A stretch of DNA of 64,000 nt from positions 1 to 64,000 of the forward strand of contig CAWKLE010000002.1 of NCBI GenBank assembly GCA_963850415.1. Reading direction: 5' to 3'. This DNA is from VAXT01 sp963850415 (GTDB taxonomy: Bacteria; Actinomycetota; Thermoleophilia; Gaiellales; Gaiellaceae). A model generated the notes under the pieces. That model had not been told where the DNA came from. It made no database searches and saw only the letters and a program-made list of their open reading frames with translations. The position numbers and the translations under genes are program-made. Of this stretch, positions 18,114-27,195 are shown piece after piece (position 1 is the stretch's first letter; every line of letters starts with the position of its first letter).

Positions 18114-19640
18114 TCGTTGCGCGACTTCAACAGCGTCGGCAGCGGTGCGAAAAATCCGTAACGCGACGGAGGTTCGCCTTTCTTCTGCACCCTAAGACGG
18201 GCCTTAGATTCCAATGAGCGCCATGGCTCTTGATCGAGTGGAACAACTAGCCCGTCTAAATCTGGGAGCTGACCGGTCGTCTCGATTTTGCGCATATAAA
18301 AACGGGGGCGCTCCAAATACAAAAGCATACTTTCATCGCGGGCCGGGAGAACTTCGTAGCGCAAATGTTCGGCGGCTGAGATGCGACGAACTTCGCGTCC
18401 GAACGTCACCAGCGCGTCGCGATCGTTACCATAACCTTCGATCACTCGCATCGCCGCATACGCGCCGGTGAAAATTGCGGCGAAGATGATAGTGAACGCA
18501 GCGATCCGGCGAACGCGAATAACATTATCTGCCATGACCACTTTAATTTGCGCAGCCAGCAGCAGGCAAAGCGGAGGAATGGCCGGGAAGATTCGGTCCA
18601 CTCGCTTCGATGGAATCAATGACATCACTACGATGCCGCCAAGCGCCCATGTGATCAGCCAGAACATTTCCGGAGAGAGATTCCCCAGCCACTTTCCGGT
18701 TGCCGCTTTCGTTTTGCACAAAGCGACCACGAGCAATCCGAGGATGAGCAAACTCCAGGGCGCGAATTTTTGCAGCAGATGCGGAATGTAAAAGAGTAGC
18801 GGCTGCGAACGATGAATGCCCTCATGAAAGCGAGCGCTGAATTCGTTCAGAATAACGTCTTCGTAAAATCCATCGATAAAGCGGATCCCGAAAATCACCC
18901 AAAGACAAAACAAGGCGAAAGAAGCAATCCAAGGAGTCCATCCGCTCCATGCATTTGGAAAATCGGGACGCCAGTTTCGGAGCAATTGATAAAGAACAAG
19001 TGGTGGGAGAACGAATGCCCAAACGATTGGCCCCTTGACGAACATCGCCGTGGTCAGCACTGCGAAAAGCACGACTCGATCGCGTGTCGTCCACGACGTT
19101 CGCGTCCGGATTTTTTCAAACATCAATAATCCGACCGCAAAAGTAACAAGCGCGAGGGGCATATCCGTTTGTACCAGCGTTGCCAATCGCACACTCAGCA
19201 AATTCAGACTAAGGGCCGCCAGGGCGCACAGTGCGGGCAAATCACCAAAGGTTCGCGCACCGCGAAAAACCAAAACTGCGAGGGCGAGCGCAGCAACGAA
19301 AGAAGGAAACCGCCAGGCAAAATCCCAAGAGCGCGTTAGTTGATAGAGCACGGCGGAAACCCACGCGACCGCGGGCGGTTTACTATTAATATGGTGCGGG
19401 GAGTGTCTGCCCCCGCTCGCTTTCGTTCCTTCGTCCGGCGTCGTCTGATAAAGCCAGCGTTGTTGACCGACCATTTGGAAAGAGACAAAGGCCTGTTTCG
19501 CCTGGTCGTAATCGTCGAGGTTCCAAGGCAGGTTCGAGACCGCAAAAAAAAAGACCGTTAAGTACACTAACGATTAGCAGCATTCGCCAGTTTTGACCTC
19601 TCTTACCGACTCGATCCGGTTCATCGCCTAGTCGCGCCAA
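18110..19640 (-). CDS. GT39/ArnT-like membrane glycosyltransferase, one frameshift in an A-run
   Basis: Polytopic protein related to dolichyl/undecaprenyl-phosphate-sugar transferases. The first periplasmic loop has LPWNLDDYDQAKQAF (the acidic metal/substrate site) and HHINSKPPAVAWVSA, as in ArnT-like enzymes, with about ten further helices and a C-terminal soluble tail. The first 25 residues (MARLGDEPDRVGKRGQNW..) sit in another frame, and the join falls in a run of about nine A on the plus strand near 19545, a typical homopolymer error. Its start overlaps the end of the cyclase gene. The lpxB gene nearby suggests transfer of a sugar to lipid A or another envelope lipid; the substrate is not known. 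Confidence 0.82.
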
Positions 19641-20274
19641 AGCAACGCGCGAACCGGGGCAGCATCGCCACCAACAATCTTTAGTGGCAGCGCGGCAAAT
19701 TGGTAAACTCCCGCTTCGATCTCGCTCAGATCGAGTGACTCAATGATGGCAATCTTTCCGAGTGTGAGAGCCTGATGATTCGCCAAAACTTTTGCCTCGA
19801 TCGGATCAACTGAAGGAACATCGACGCCGAGCAAGACGACGCGCAGCTCGCTCAACCAGGTGATCGCCTCGGAATTGAGGACTGGAATCCACTCCGGAAA
19901 TCGTGTCGGATCCGGAAAACAATTCGTTTGCAGCAGGACCCGGCGCGTCTCGGCGATTTGCGGAAGCGCATGTTCTAAATCAGCAATGGCGATGGAAGGC
20001 TGAGTCCGGGAAAACTTTTCCACGAGGTCAATCACGACCGCCGGTCCGATGTAATTTTCGAGTGGAACGAGAATCGATGGCGGCCCCTTCTCCCTGGAAA
20101 TGAAATGGCGCGTCCGCGTGCGTTCCGTTGTGCGGTACTCGTGTTCAATGCACCGACATTGACCGAACACGTTTGGCTAAGACGCCAGGTTAGCTCATAT
20201 CGAAATGGCGTATCCTCAGGCCAGGGCGCGAGATCTTTAGTCAGCGGTCGCGAAATATCCCAGATGTTTCTCAT
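19628..20274 (-). CDS. Cyclase-family (kynurenine formamidase-like) metal hydrolase, two frameshifts
   Basis: Starts MRNIWDISRPLTKDLAPWPE, the normal opening of this family. The metal-binding motif HNGTHADAPFHF is present but in a separate frame between two indels near 20150 and 20070. The rest (LENYIGPAVVIDLVEKF, LLQTN, LGVDVPSVDP) runs intact to 19628. The joined protein is about 215 residues, the family norm. Known members hydrolyse N-formylkynurenine or related amides; no tryptophan-degradation gene is nearby, so the substrate is open. The ATG overlaps the lpxB stop by four bases, so it is in the lpxB transcript. Confidence 0.8.
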
Positions 20275-21536
20275 CCTGCGTGGCGCAATTCCGTTACGAT
20301 TGCCTCGGCCGCGTTCACGCTCGCCTCGCCCCGACCGAGTTTCTGCGCCACGCATGCAAAATCCGTGAGCATTCGCTTACGTTCCGTTTCGTCGGTGAGC
20401 AAGCGCGCCATCGCCGCAGCGATGGCGCGCGGTTGTGCTTTGTGCTGAATAAACTCGGGGACAATCTCACGATTGGCGAGCACGTTTGGCATTCCCAAAT
20501 ATTTTACTTTCACGACCAGACGCGCAGCCAAATAGGTGAGCCACGCTACCCGGTAAATCAGTACCAAAGGCAGCTCCGAAAGCGCGGCTTCGAGCGTGGC
20601 CGTGCCGGAGGCGACCATCCCCACATTCACCCGCCCCATTACCGCGCGAGCATCGCCCGTGACGATGGAAAACTTTCCGGTGGCGCGCTTGCAAAGGTCG
20701 GCCCGAATGAGTTCCGCCAACGGCTCAGATGCAGCGGAAACGACGAAACGCAGATCGTGATCCTGCTGCGACAATTCCAGCGCTGCCTGGCGCATAACCG
20801 GGAAAATCTTCTTCACTTCGCGCTCGCGACTGCCCGGAAATAAACCGACAAGCTTGTCCTCCCGTGGCGGGCTGCCTGCTGTTGAAGTTGACTTTGAGGT
20901 TTCGCCACGGGATCCCTCAACTTCGCTCGGGATGACTGACGTCATTGGGTGGCCGACAAAAATCGCGCGCAAACCCGATGCCTTATAGAGCTCAGGTTCG
21001 AATGGAAAAATACAGAGCATCAAATCAATGGACCGGGCCATTTGCGAAACGCGACGCCGGTTCCACGCCCAAACTTGCGGGCTGATGTAATAAATAACTG
21101 TCAGCTCCGGAAACTTCGCGTGCAGCGCATGGGCGAGGCGCAAATTAAATCCCGGGTAATCGATCAGCACGACTGCGCTTGGCTTCACCGCCTCAATCTC
21201 CGAAATAGTAGCCTGAAATTGCTTTCGAAAAAAAGGGTAACGCCTGATCACCTCCCATAATCCGACGACAGCGGTGTCATCGATCCAATCGCGAAACTTT
21301 CCGTCGGCGAGAGCGCGCATTTTCGGTCCACCGCGTCCCATAAATCGCATTTCCGGCACGCATGCGCGCAAAGCCTTGAGCAATGCTGCACCATGATCGT
21401 CACCGCTGCGTTCGCCCGCAACAAAATAGACAGTCGTCGCCGCGGAGGCTCGGGAGGGACGTGCTTCTGCACGTCCACTGGTATTGGTCTGCCTGGATGG
21501 ACGCTCTCCTGCGTGGCCTGAAGCTTCGCTTACCAT
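20271..21536 (-). CDS. lpxB: Lipid-A-disaccharide synthase with REP-derived insertions
   Basis: LpxB joins UDP-diacylglucosamine and lipid X in lipid A synthesis. Conserved parts are FVAGERSGDDHGA, FMGRGGPKM, VLIDYPGFNLRLA, YYISPQVWAW, VGLFPGSREREV, ASGTATLEAAL and MPNVLANREIVPE. Two segments are foreign. The first 32 residues (including GRAEARPSRASA) derive from a GGAG-headed palindrome. A stretch after FVGHPM (SVIPSEVEGSRGE and on to PPRED) derives from the TCATCCCGAGC repeat. No start codon lies in frame between the ATG at 21536, which overlaps the RAYT stop, and the LpxB core. Either the native start was replaced, or it is ACG/hidden by an indel. Confidence 0.9.
   Translation of the reverse strand: MVSEASGHAGERPSRQTNTSGRAEARPSRASAATTVYFVAGERSGDDHGAALLKALRACVPEMRFMGRGGPKMRALADGKFRDWIDDTAVVGLWEVIRRYPFFRKQFQATISEIEAVKPSAVVLIDYPGFNLRLAHALHAKFPELTVIYYISPQVWAWNRRRVSQMARSIDLMLCIFPFEPELYKASGLRAIFVGHPMTSVIPSEVEGSRGETSKSTSTAGSPPREDKLVGLFPGSREREVKKIFPVMRQAALELSQQDHDLRFVVSAASEPLAELIRADLCKRATGKFSIVTGDARAVMGRVNVGMVASGTATLEAALSELPLVLIYRVAWLTYLAARLVVKVKYLGMPNVLANREIVPEFIQHKAQPRAIAAAMARLLTDETERKRMLTDFACVAQKLGRGEASVNAAEAIVTELRHAG
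20855..20945. repeat. TCATCCCGAGC-type repeat inside lpxB
   Basis: GGGATCCCTCAACTTCGCTC followed by GGGATGACTGACGTCA at about 20909-20945 is the same unit as the intergenic repeats near 1.8, 29.4 and 49.7 kb. Next to it, CCGTGGCGGGC and TTTCGCCACGG form a smaller hairpin. The insertion keeps the lpxB frame and adds about 25 residues at a surface loop after FVGHPM. Confidence 0.7.
21453..21476 (+). repeat. GGAG-headed REP beside the RAYT gene
   Basis: A GGAG head is followed by the perfect palindrome GGACGTGCTTCTGCACGTCC. It lies about 50 bases downstream of the RAYT stop codon and within the annotated lpxB N-terminus. Near-identical units occur on the other side of the RAYT gene (22000-22062) and at 4302-4350. 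Confidence 0.8.
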
Positions 21537-22019
21537 CGCAGAATGTTAAGTTCGCCTTGGTAGGGCCATTCAGCTGGATCGTCGCAATAACCATGACGTA
21601 CCGGGTTTCTGCGCACGTATTCCCACTTGTCAGCGTAACTTTCCACCGATCGAAGTTGGCGGTCCCAATGGTCACGTTGCCAAACGTCACCGCTCTCTGC
21701 GCCGATTCTTTTGGTGACGACTGATTTCCAACATCGCATCCAACGCTCCAGGGACGGAATATCGTTTCCATTTGGCGCCCAGAAAAAATGAATGTGATCA
21801 GGCATCACGACGCAGCGTCCGACCAGCCACGTCGAGGCTCCGCGCCAGGCACTGACAATTGTTTGATGAATGCGAGGCGATGCGAGAATCGCGCGCCGCT
21901 TCACAGGTACAAACGGTCACGAAAACAACGACTGCACGGTTATGCCTCTCCCCCGGCGGAAGATGAATGGGATGTTTGCGCCGAGACCCTAGAGCGTCCG
22001 GAGGGACATGCTTCTGCAT
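21530..22019 (-). mobile_element. REP-associated tyrosine transposase (RAYT, Y1_Tnp), one frameshift
   Basis: Single-strand Y1 transposase of the IS200/IS605-like superfamily. The HUH motif appears in VVMPDHIHFFWAP and the catalytic tyrosine in SVESYADKWEYVRRNPVRHG. The DVWQRDHWDRQLRS segment and the C-terminal YCDDPAEWPYQGELNIL are typical of RAYTs. The N-terminus (HPIHLPPGERHNRAVVVFVT) is in another frame, joined near 21905 by one indel. The gene is flanked on both sides by GGAG-headed palindromes, its likely substrates. The possible ATG at 22019 lies inside the flanking palindrome. Whether it is active cannot be told until the frameshift is confirmed or corrected. Confidence 0.82.
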
Positions 22020-22062
22020 GTCCTGCTTCGCAAGGATCGGACGTGCAGAAGCACGTCCCTCC
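22000..22062. repeat. Inverted REP pair upstream of the RAYT gene
   Basis: Left unit: GGAG head and palindrome GGACATGCTTCTGCATGTCC. Right unit, inverted: GGACGTGCAGAAGCACGTCC and then CTCC. They are separated by about 15 bases, a BIME-like doublet. The left unit shows a compensatory change on both arms (ACATGC/GCATGT versus ACGTGC/GCACGT), which supports selection for the hairpin. Confidence 0.8.
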
Positions 22063-22083
22063 GTTAAGAAATCATCGAGCATT

Positions 22084-23004
22084 CTATGTGGTCGCGATTC
22101 GCTTCGTTATTTCGACGGCGAGCTCAAGCGCGGCGGCAGCGTGCGAACCGGAGACTTTGGGTTCGCCGCCGGTGAGCGCACAATCGACGAAGGAAGCGAG
22201 CTGTTGCCGGAGCGGCTCTTCTTTTTCGATCGGGACCGGGTCGCGCGTGATCTGCCCATTGACCCGGCGGTAAATTTCGCCGCTTTGTCCCTGATAATCG
22301 AGCGAGAGGTAGGCGTCCTCCTGGAACACTCGGATTTTCCGCATCCGTTCCGGACTGATGCCGACTGGAAGTAATGTTGGCGATGCAGCCGTCTGTCGAA
22401 ACGTAATCGAGCATTGGCAATGTCTTCGCCGCGACTCAGGACCGGCACGCCGACCGCGTCGATAGTTTCCACCGGTCGAACTCACCAAATGCAAAATGAT
22501 TTCCAGATCGTGAATCATGAGATCGAGCACAACACCGATCTCCGTGCTGCGATTTGGATAAGGCGAGAGGCGATGCGCTTCGATGAAACGCGGATGGGTC
22601 AGCCGCTGTTCCAACGCGCTAAGAACGGGATTGAAGCGTTCGACATGGCCAACCTGTAAAACCAGCCGTTTTTCGGCCGCGGCTTGTGCAAGCTCGCGTG
22701 CGTCGGCCGTATTTTCGGTGATCGGTTTTTCGATGAGCAAATGTTTGCCCCGCGCAAGCAAATCACGTGCGACCGAGAAATGTGCATTAGTAGGGGTGGC
22801 CACTGAGGCCGCGTCGACCATTTCGGCAAATTGATTGAGGGATTCCACGGCCTTCGTCTTGTATTTGGCCGCAATTTCGGCCGCACGTGCCGAATCGATA
22901 TCGAAAACCGCGACGAACTCGGCATGCGGCAACTCGGCGTAAATCCGCGCATGATTGCTGCCAATGTGACCGACGCCAACGACACCAACCCGCAGTTTTT
23001 TCAT
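22084..23004 (-). CDS. Gfo/Idh/MocA-family oxidoreductase with compensated frameshifts
   Basis: NAD(P)-dependent sugar dehydrogenase family. N-terminal Rossmann fold with GVVGVGHIGSNHARIYAE; the catalytic-region EKP is in HLLIEKPITEN, and VGHVERFNP follows. The frame looks open throughout, but between about 22375 and 22475 the protein turns into an Arg-rich stretch. The expected residues there (ETIDAVGVPVLSRGEDIANA, then GCIANITSSR) are found in the other two frames. Thus three indels cancel out. Position next to lpxB suggests a sugar-nucleotide oxidoreductase for envelope glycolipids (GnnA-like), which is inference. Its start overlaps the GDP-fucose synthase stop by four bases. Confidence 0.85.
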   Translation of the reverse strand: MKKLRVGVVGVGHIGSNHARIYAELPHAEFVAVFDIDSARAAEIAAKYKTKAVESLNQFAEMVDAASVATPTNAHFSVARDLLARGKHLLIEKPITENTADARELAQAAAEKRLVLQVGHVERFNPVLSALEQRLTHPRFIEAHRLSPYPNRSTEIGVVLDLMIHDLEIILHLVSSTGGNYRRGRRAGPESRRRHCQCSITFRQTAASPTLLPVGISPERMRKIRVFQEDAYLSLDYQGQSGEIYRRVNGQITRDPVPIEKEEPLRQQLASFVDCALTGGEPKVSGSHAAAALELAVEITKRIATT

Positions 23005-23955
23005 CGCACACCTGCCATCGACTGCGGCGCGTAATTATCAAGGAACCATTCGTAGAGCTGGGCAACGCCGTCACGCAATGAAATCGTTGGCTGCCAGCCG
23101 AGCTTTTTGATCTTGGAAACATCGAGCAATTTGCGCGGGGTGCCGTTCGGTTTTGACCGGTCCCACTTTAGCTCGCCTCGAAAACCGACCACGTCGCAAA
23201 TCAATTCCGCTAACTCCCGAATGGAAATGTCTTCGCCGCAACCAACATTGATAATTTCCGGCGAATCGTAATTTTCGAGTAGGAATAGAACTGCCGCCGC
23301 CAAATCGTCCACATGCAGAAATTCGCGGCGCGGCTCGCCCGTTCCCCAAACAATCATCTCCCCTGCCCCGCTTGATTTTGCCTCGTGCGCCTTGCGCAGC
23401 AGCGCGGCCAGGGCGTGCGAAGTCTCAAGATCGAAATTATCACAAGGGCCGTAAAGATTGGTCGGCATGGCCGAGATGAAATTCGCCCCATACTCGCGCG
23501 CGAAAGCCTGACACAATTTTATACCGGCAATCTTGGCAATCGCGTACGGTTCGTTGGTTGGTTCAAGCGGCCCGCTCAGGAGCGCGCTCTCTGGAATTGG
23601 TTGCGGAGCAAATTTTGGATAGATGCACGAACTGCCGAGAAACAACGAGTTTGCGCATCCCGGCCTCCTGCGCGGCGCGAATGACGTTGTTCTGAATCTG
23701 TAAGTTTTCGATCAGAAATTCGACGGGCGCATCCATATTGGCTTTTATTCCGCCAACTTTCGCCGCTGCCAGAAACCACCACTTCCGGCCCTTCCTCGGC
23801 GAAAAAATCCGGACGGCTCGTTCGTCTCGCAGATCAACCTCCGCCCGCGAGCGAGCAATCAGATTAATGAAACCGTGCGCCTGAAGCAGGCGGACAAGGG
23901 CGCTGCCAACCAGTCCGCTATGGCCGGCGACGTAAATTTTATCGCTCTGTTTCAT
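23001..23955 (-). CDS. fcl: GDP-L-fucose synthase, frameshifted
   Basis: Converts GDP-4-keto-6-deoxymannose to GDP-L-fucose by epimerisation and reduction. N-terminus IYVAGHSGLVGSALVRLLQA (dinucleotide loop), then AAAKVGGIKANMDAPVEF, the catalytic Ser in FLGSSCIYPK, and the Tyr-x3-Lys in YAIAKIAG. The C-terminus has IINVGCGEDISIREL. Two compensating indels near 23770-23810 scramble the segment before AAAKVGG, and one near 23650 separates the halves. I take ATG 23955 as the start. The usual partner gmd (GDP-mannose dehydratase) is not in the window. Overlaps the next oxidoreductase gene. Confidence 0.88.
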
Positions 23956-24010
23956 CCCCGAAAGGCGTTTAGCATTTTCTTTTTTTGCGCGCGCGCGCAA
24001 TCCTGAGTTC

Positions 24011-24896
24011 ATGCCCAGAAAAGCGCCGGCTGGCAGTGCAAAAACGTACAAGCTTTTCATCGGCGGAAAATTTGCCCGTGGCGAAAACGGACGCGTCATC
24101 GCCGCGCGTGATGGGAATGGAAACGTCCTTGCCAATTACTGTCGGGCCTCCCGAAAAGATTTTCGCGATGCGGTGAGCGGCGCGAAGCGCAATCCCGGGC
24201 TGGACGAAATACAGCCCTTATTCGCGGGGCCAGATTTTGTATCGCGCAGCCGAAATGCTGGAAGGCGCCGCCTGGAATTGGAAAACGAGCTTGCCCGCGT
24301 TGACCGCTCAGGGCGGGGGCGCGCCGCGAAGTAACGGCCGCGATTGATCGCCTGGTTTATTACGCCGGTTGGACGGACAAGTTTTCGCAAATTCTCGGAT
24401 CGGTAAATCCGGTCGCGACCTCGCATTTCAATTTTACCATTCCTGAACCGACTGGGGTGGTGGTTGCGGTGACGCCGGATGAACCCGCCTTGCTTGGGTT
24501 GGTGTCTGTCATTGCCCCAATCATCGCTACCGGCAACAGCGTCATCGCGCTCGCATCGACCGCGAATGCGCTCGCCCCGCTTACCTTTTCCGAAATCATC
24601 GCGACGAGTGACCTTCCGGCCGGCGTTTTCAATCTTCTCGCAGGAGATCGCAACGAGCTGGCGCCGCATTTCGCAAGTCATATGGACGTCAACGCAATTG
24701 TCGATGCCAGCGGCGACGACAAGATCGGTGAGGAATTGCAGGCCGGCTCCGCCATCAACGTCAAGCGTTACGTCCGGCGCGGCGTCGCAAACTACTTCGT
24801 TCGAGACGAGGAAAATCCGTATTGGATTCTTGAAACTGTTGAAATGAAAACCGCGTGGCATCCCATCGGACTCTGGCCGCCGCGACAATGGAGTAA
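24011..24896 (+). CDS. Short aldehyde dehydrogenase-like protein, several frameshifts
   Basis: Begins PAGSAKTYKLFIGGKFARGE and continues DGNGNVLANYCRASRKDFRD, typical of the ALDH N-terminal domain. After indels near 24198, 24262 and 24318 it picks up EVTAAIDRLVYYAGWTDKF, VTPDEPALLGLVSVIAPI and LPAGVFNLLAG, then ends near WHPIG. The C-terminal catalytic domain, with the active cysteine and the ELGGK-type glutamate region, is absent; the protein is about 295 residues against 480 for true ALDHs. Such short versions are known beside full-length ALDHs in deoxyribose-catabolic clusters, which agrees with deoA directly downstream. A last indel near 24865 fuses it to the deoA frame. Confidence 0.7.
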
Positions 24897-24948
24897 TGAT
24901 AAATCGGAAGTTACGCAGGCGCTGAATTCATTACTCCGCGTTTTGATC

Positions 24949-26195
24949 ATGCACGTTCCATCGCTGATTGAGAAGAAGCGTGATGGCGGTGAACTGAGCT
25001 CCGAAGAAATCGCACAGATCATATCTGGTTTTATTCGTGGGGAAATCCCCGATTACCAGATGAGCGCGCTCGCGATGGCAATTTTTTTTCGCGGCATGAG
25101 CGACATGGAAACCTGGTATCTGACCAAAGCGATGCTGGAGAGCGGCCAGATATTCGAGTATCCACCAAACACCCCGCCCAAGGTCGACAAACATTCGACT
25201 GGCGCAATTGGCGGAAAGACCTCACTCGTTCTGGCACCGCTACTGGCCTGTGATGACCTTTGGGTACCAATGATTTCCGGACGCGGTCTGGATATTACTG
25301 GCGGCACGCTTGATAAACTCGAAAGCATTCCTGGCTTCAATGTGAACCTGGATCGAACGCGCGCAATCAAACAACTCGAGCGCATCGGCGTTTTTATGAT
25401 TGGACAAACAGCCGAGATTTGTCTGGCGGACAAAAAACTTTATGCGCTGCGTGACGTCACCGGCACCGTGCCGTCACGGCCCCTCATCGTCGCCAGCATC
25501 ATGTGTAAGAAACTGGCGGAAAATCTCGATCGGCTCGTGCTCAATGTGAGATTCGGTAAGGGCGCGTTCATGAAAACGCGTGACAAAGCACAATGGCTCG
25601 GGGAAGCCATGCTGCGGGTCGGCGAAGGAACGGGTACTCAGATCTCATATCTGCTTACAGCGATGGACGAGCCACTGGGTCGCACGGTCGGGAACGCGCT
25701 TGAACTGGCAGAGGCGATTGATGTGCTGCACGGCCGGGGCCCCCCGATGTGGTTAACCTGGTCCTCGATCTGGCGACCAAAGTTGCGAACGTGCGGCGCG
25801 CTCAACTTCAAAAATGGCTCCAAGATGGCAGCGCCTGGAAGAAGTTTATTTCTCTGGTGGAAGCCCAGGATGGGAGTGCCAGCGTGCTTGAAGAAATCGC
25901 TGCGATTTATAAGGCACCTATCACCCACGAAATCAGATCCGATCGCGCCGGCAAAATCACTGCGATGGACGCGGAAAAGATCGGACGCGCTTCATTCTTG
26001 CTTGGGGGAGGCCGCCAACAAGTAGACGACAAAATTGATTTGGCCGTCGGCATTTCCGATTTGAAAAAAATTGGCGAGAGCGTGCAACGAGACGAACCGC
26101 TCATGCGTGTGCATGCGCGAACAAACGACGCTCTTGAACAAGTTTTGCCGTTGCTGAGGACGGCGGCGGTGATTGGAGATGAACGCGATCTTTAG
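24949..26195 (+). CDS. deoA: Thymidine/pyrimidine-nucleoside phosphorylase, one frameshift
   Basis: Cleaves thymidine or deoxyuridine with phosphate to base and deoxyribose-1-phosphate. Conserved blocks: EKKRDGGELSSEEIAQIISG, RGEIPDYQMSALAMAIFFRG, the phosphate-binding KHSTGAIGGKTSLVLAPLLA, and SGRGLDITGGTLDKLESIPG. At 25745, in a G/C run, one base is missing. The C-terminal domain (DVVNLVLDLATKVANVRRAQ to the stop at 26195) continues in another frame. Start ATG 24949 gives MHVPSLIEKKRDG; the frame is open further upstream only because of the ALDH indel. Forms a deoxynucleoside-degradation pair with the ALDH-like gene. Confidence 0.88.
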
Positions 26196-26204
26196 GTGGG
26201 CGTT

Positions 26205-26245
26205 TGCGAGGTCCCTCTCCCGCGTTTGCGGCGTCGGGATGACGG
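26205..26245. repeat. TCATCCCGAGC-type repeat
   Basis: GCGAGGTCCCTCTCCCGCG followed by TTTGCGGCGTCGGGATGACG is one unit of the family, directly after the deoA stop. The arms are less perfect than in other copies. It may supply the ATG (in GGGATGACGG) for the next gene. Confidence 0.6.
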
Positions 26246-26980
26246 CGAGTGTGATTGCGCTTTCAAACGTGAACGCGCAAACGGCTACGGTGCCCTCAAG
26301 TGACCCAAAAGGCGGCCGTTGATGCGTTGATTCCGTGGTTATTGCAGGAAGATGCGCAGCTGCGTGGGATTCCGTTTAGCGAAGTGATTTTCGATTCCAC
26401 GGGAAAGCACGTCCTCGCCTGCAATCCGAAAGACGAAACCAACGCGCGAGTGCTGAAACAAATGAGTAGCGTGCTTGATGAAGTGATGGCGCGATTGAAT
26501 GCTCCCGAGAGTCCGATTCAGGGAATCCCGCGCATAAACGAAGTGAGCAGTCGTTTTGAGGATTTGATCCGCGAGCTCTTGAACAAGACGCCGGGTCTCG
26601 CCTGTGATTTCCCGAAGACGGTCGCAGGTGGAAAACAACGTTCCGGCTATCCCGATCTGGAGCTCGTCGATCAATTATCGCATCGGGTTTATTATCTCGA
26701 TCCGAAACTTTACGCAGTCGGAAGTCGCGACAGTTCATTTCGCACTTTTTATTTCGAGCCGAAGATCGCGACCAACAAAGTACGCGAGGACGCGGTGCAT
26801 TTCATTGTTGGCTTTGAACATGAGAAACCGGCGGCTGATCGGCAGTGGAAATTCACACGTTGGGACTTGGTCGACCTCTCACATTTTCAGGTGAAACTGA
26901 AAGCGGAATTTCAGGGGAGCAATCGGGATATGTATCGGCCGGAAGCGATCGTCGCGACGAGTGGGAAGAAAGTGGAGTAA
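26238..26980 (+). CDS. Possible secreted protein of unknown function, PD-(D/E)xK-like pattern
   Basis: The main frame starts at GTG 26300, but an upstream frame (ATG 26238) reads like the end of a signal peptide (VIALSNVNAQTATVPSSDPK) and joins it through one indel in an A-run near 26305. The mature part is about 220 residues. Its middle shows SGYPDLELVDQLSHRVYYLD followed by PKLY, which resembles the PD...(D/E)xK core of restriction-like nucleases. The region before it is helical (FEDLIRELLNKTPGLACDF). I recognise no named family; the nuclease idea rests only on this short pattern, and a secretion signal would be unusual for such an enzyme. It stands alone between repeats. Confidence 0.5.
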
Positions 26981-27044
26981 TGGAGTGGCGGAGTAATGGT
27001 CGCCTCCGCAGAAGCGTCGCCCTACCGAGAGATCGTTGCGATTT

Positions 27045-27080
27045 GTCATCCCGAATCGCGAAGACGATGAGGGACCCCAC
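27045..27080. repeat. TCATCCCGAGC-type repeat
   Basis: GTCATCCCGAATCGCGAAG followed by ACGATGAGGGACCCCAC, one unit between the unknown gene and ribBA. I looked for an FMN riboswitch in the remaining 115 bases before ribBA and do not see its conserved core. Confidence 0.6.
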
Positions 27081-27195
27081 AATTGCGGATTAAGACCGCG
27101 CCAAATCTTCCGTCTTCCGAGGACGATCTGGAGAGCGCCTTTCCGAACGGACTAAAGGTTGCCGTAAGCGACCTCTGGCCTAATAGTTAGCTCTT

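Noticed and set aside
24457..26025. A continuous frame joining aldehyde dehydrogenase and thymidine phosphorylase
   Set aside because: The ALDH part ends at the expected WHPIG and a stop exists one frame over; the DeoA part has its own normal start at 24949. The fusion is produced by one indel.
27081..27195. FMN riboswitch upstream of ribBA
   Set aside because: I looked for the conserved GGGCAGGG/GAAATTCCC-type core and found none.
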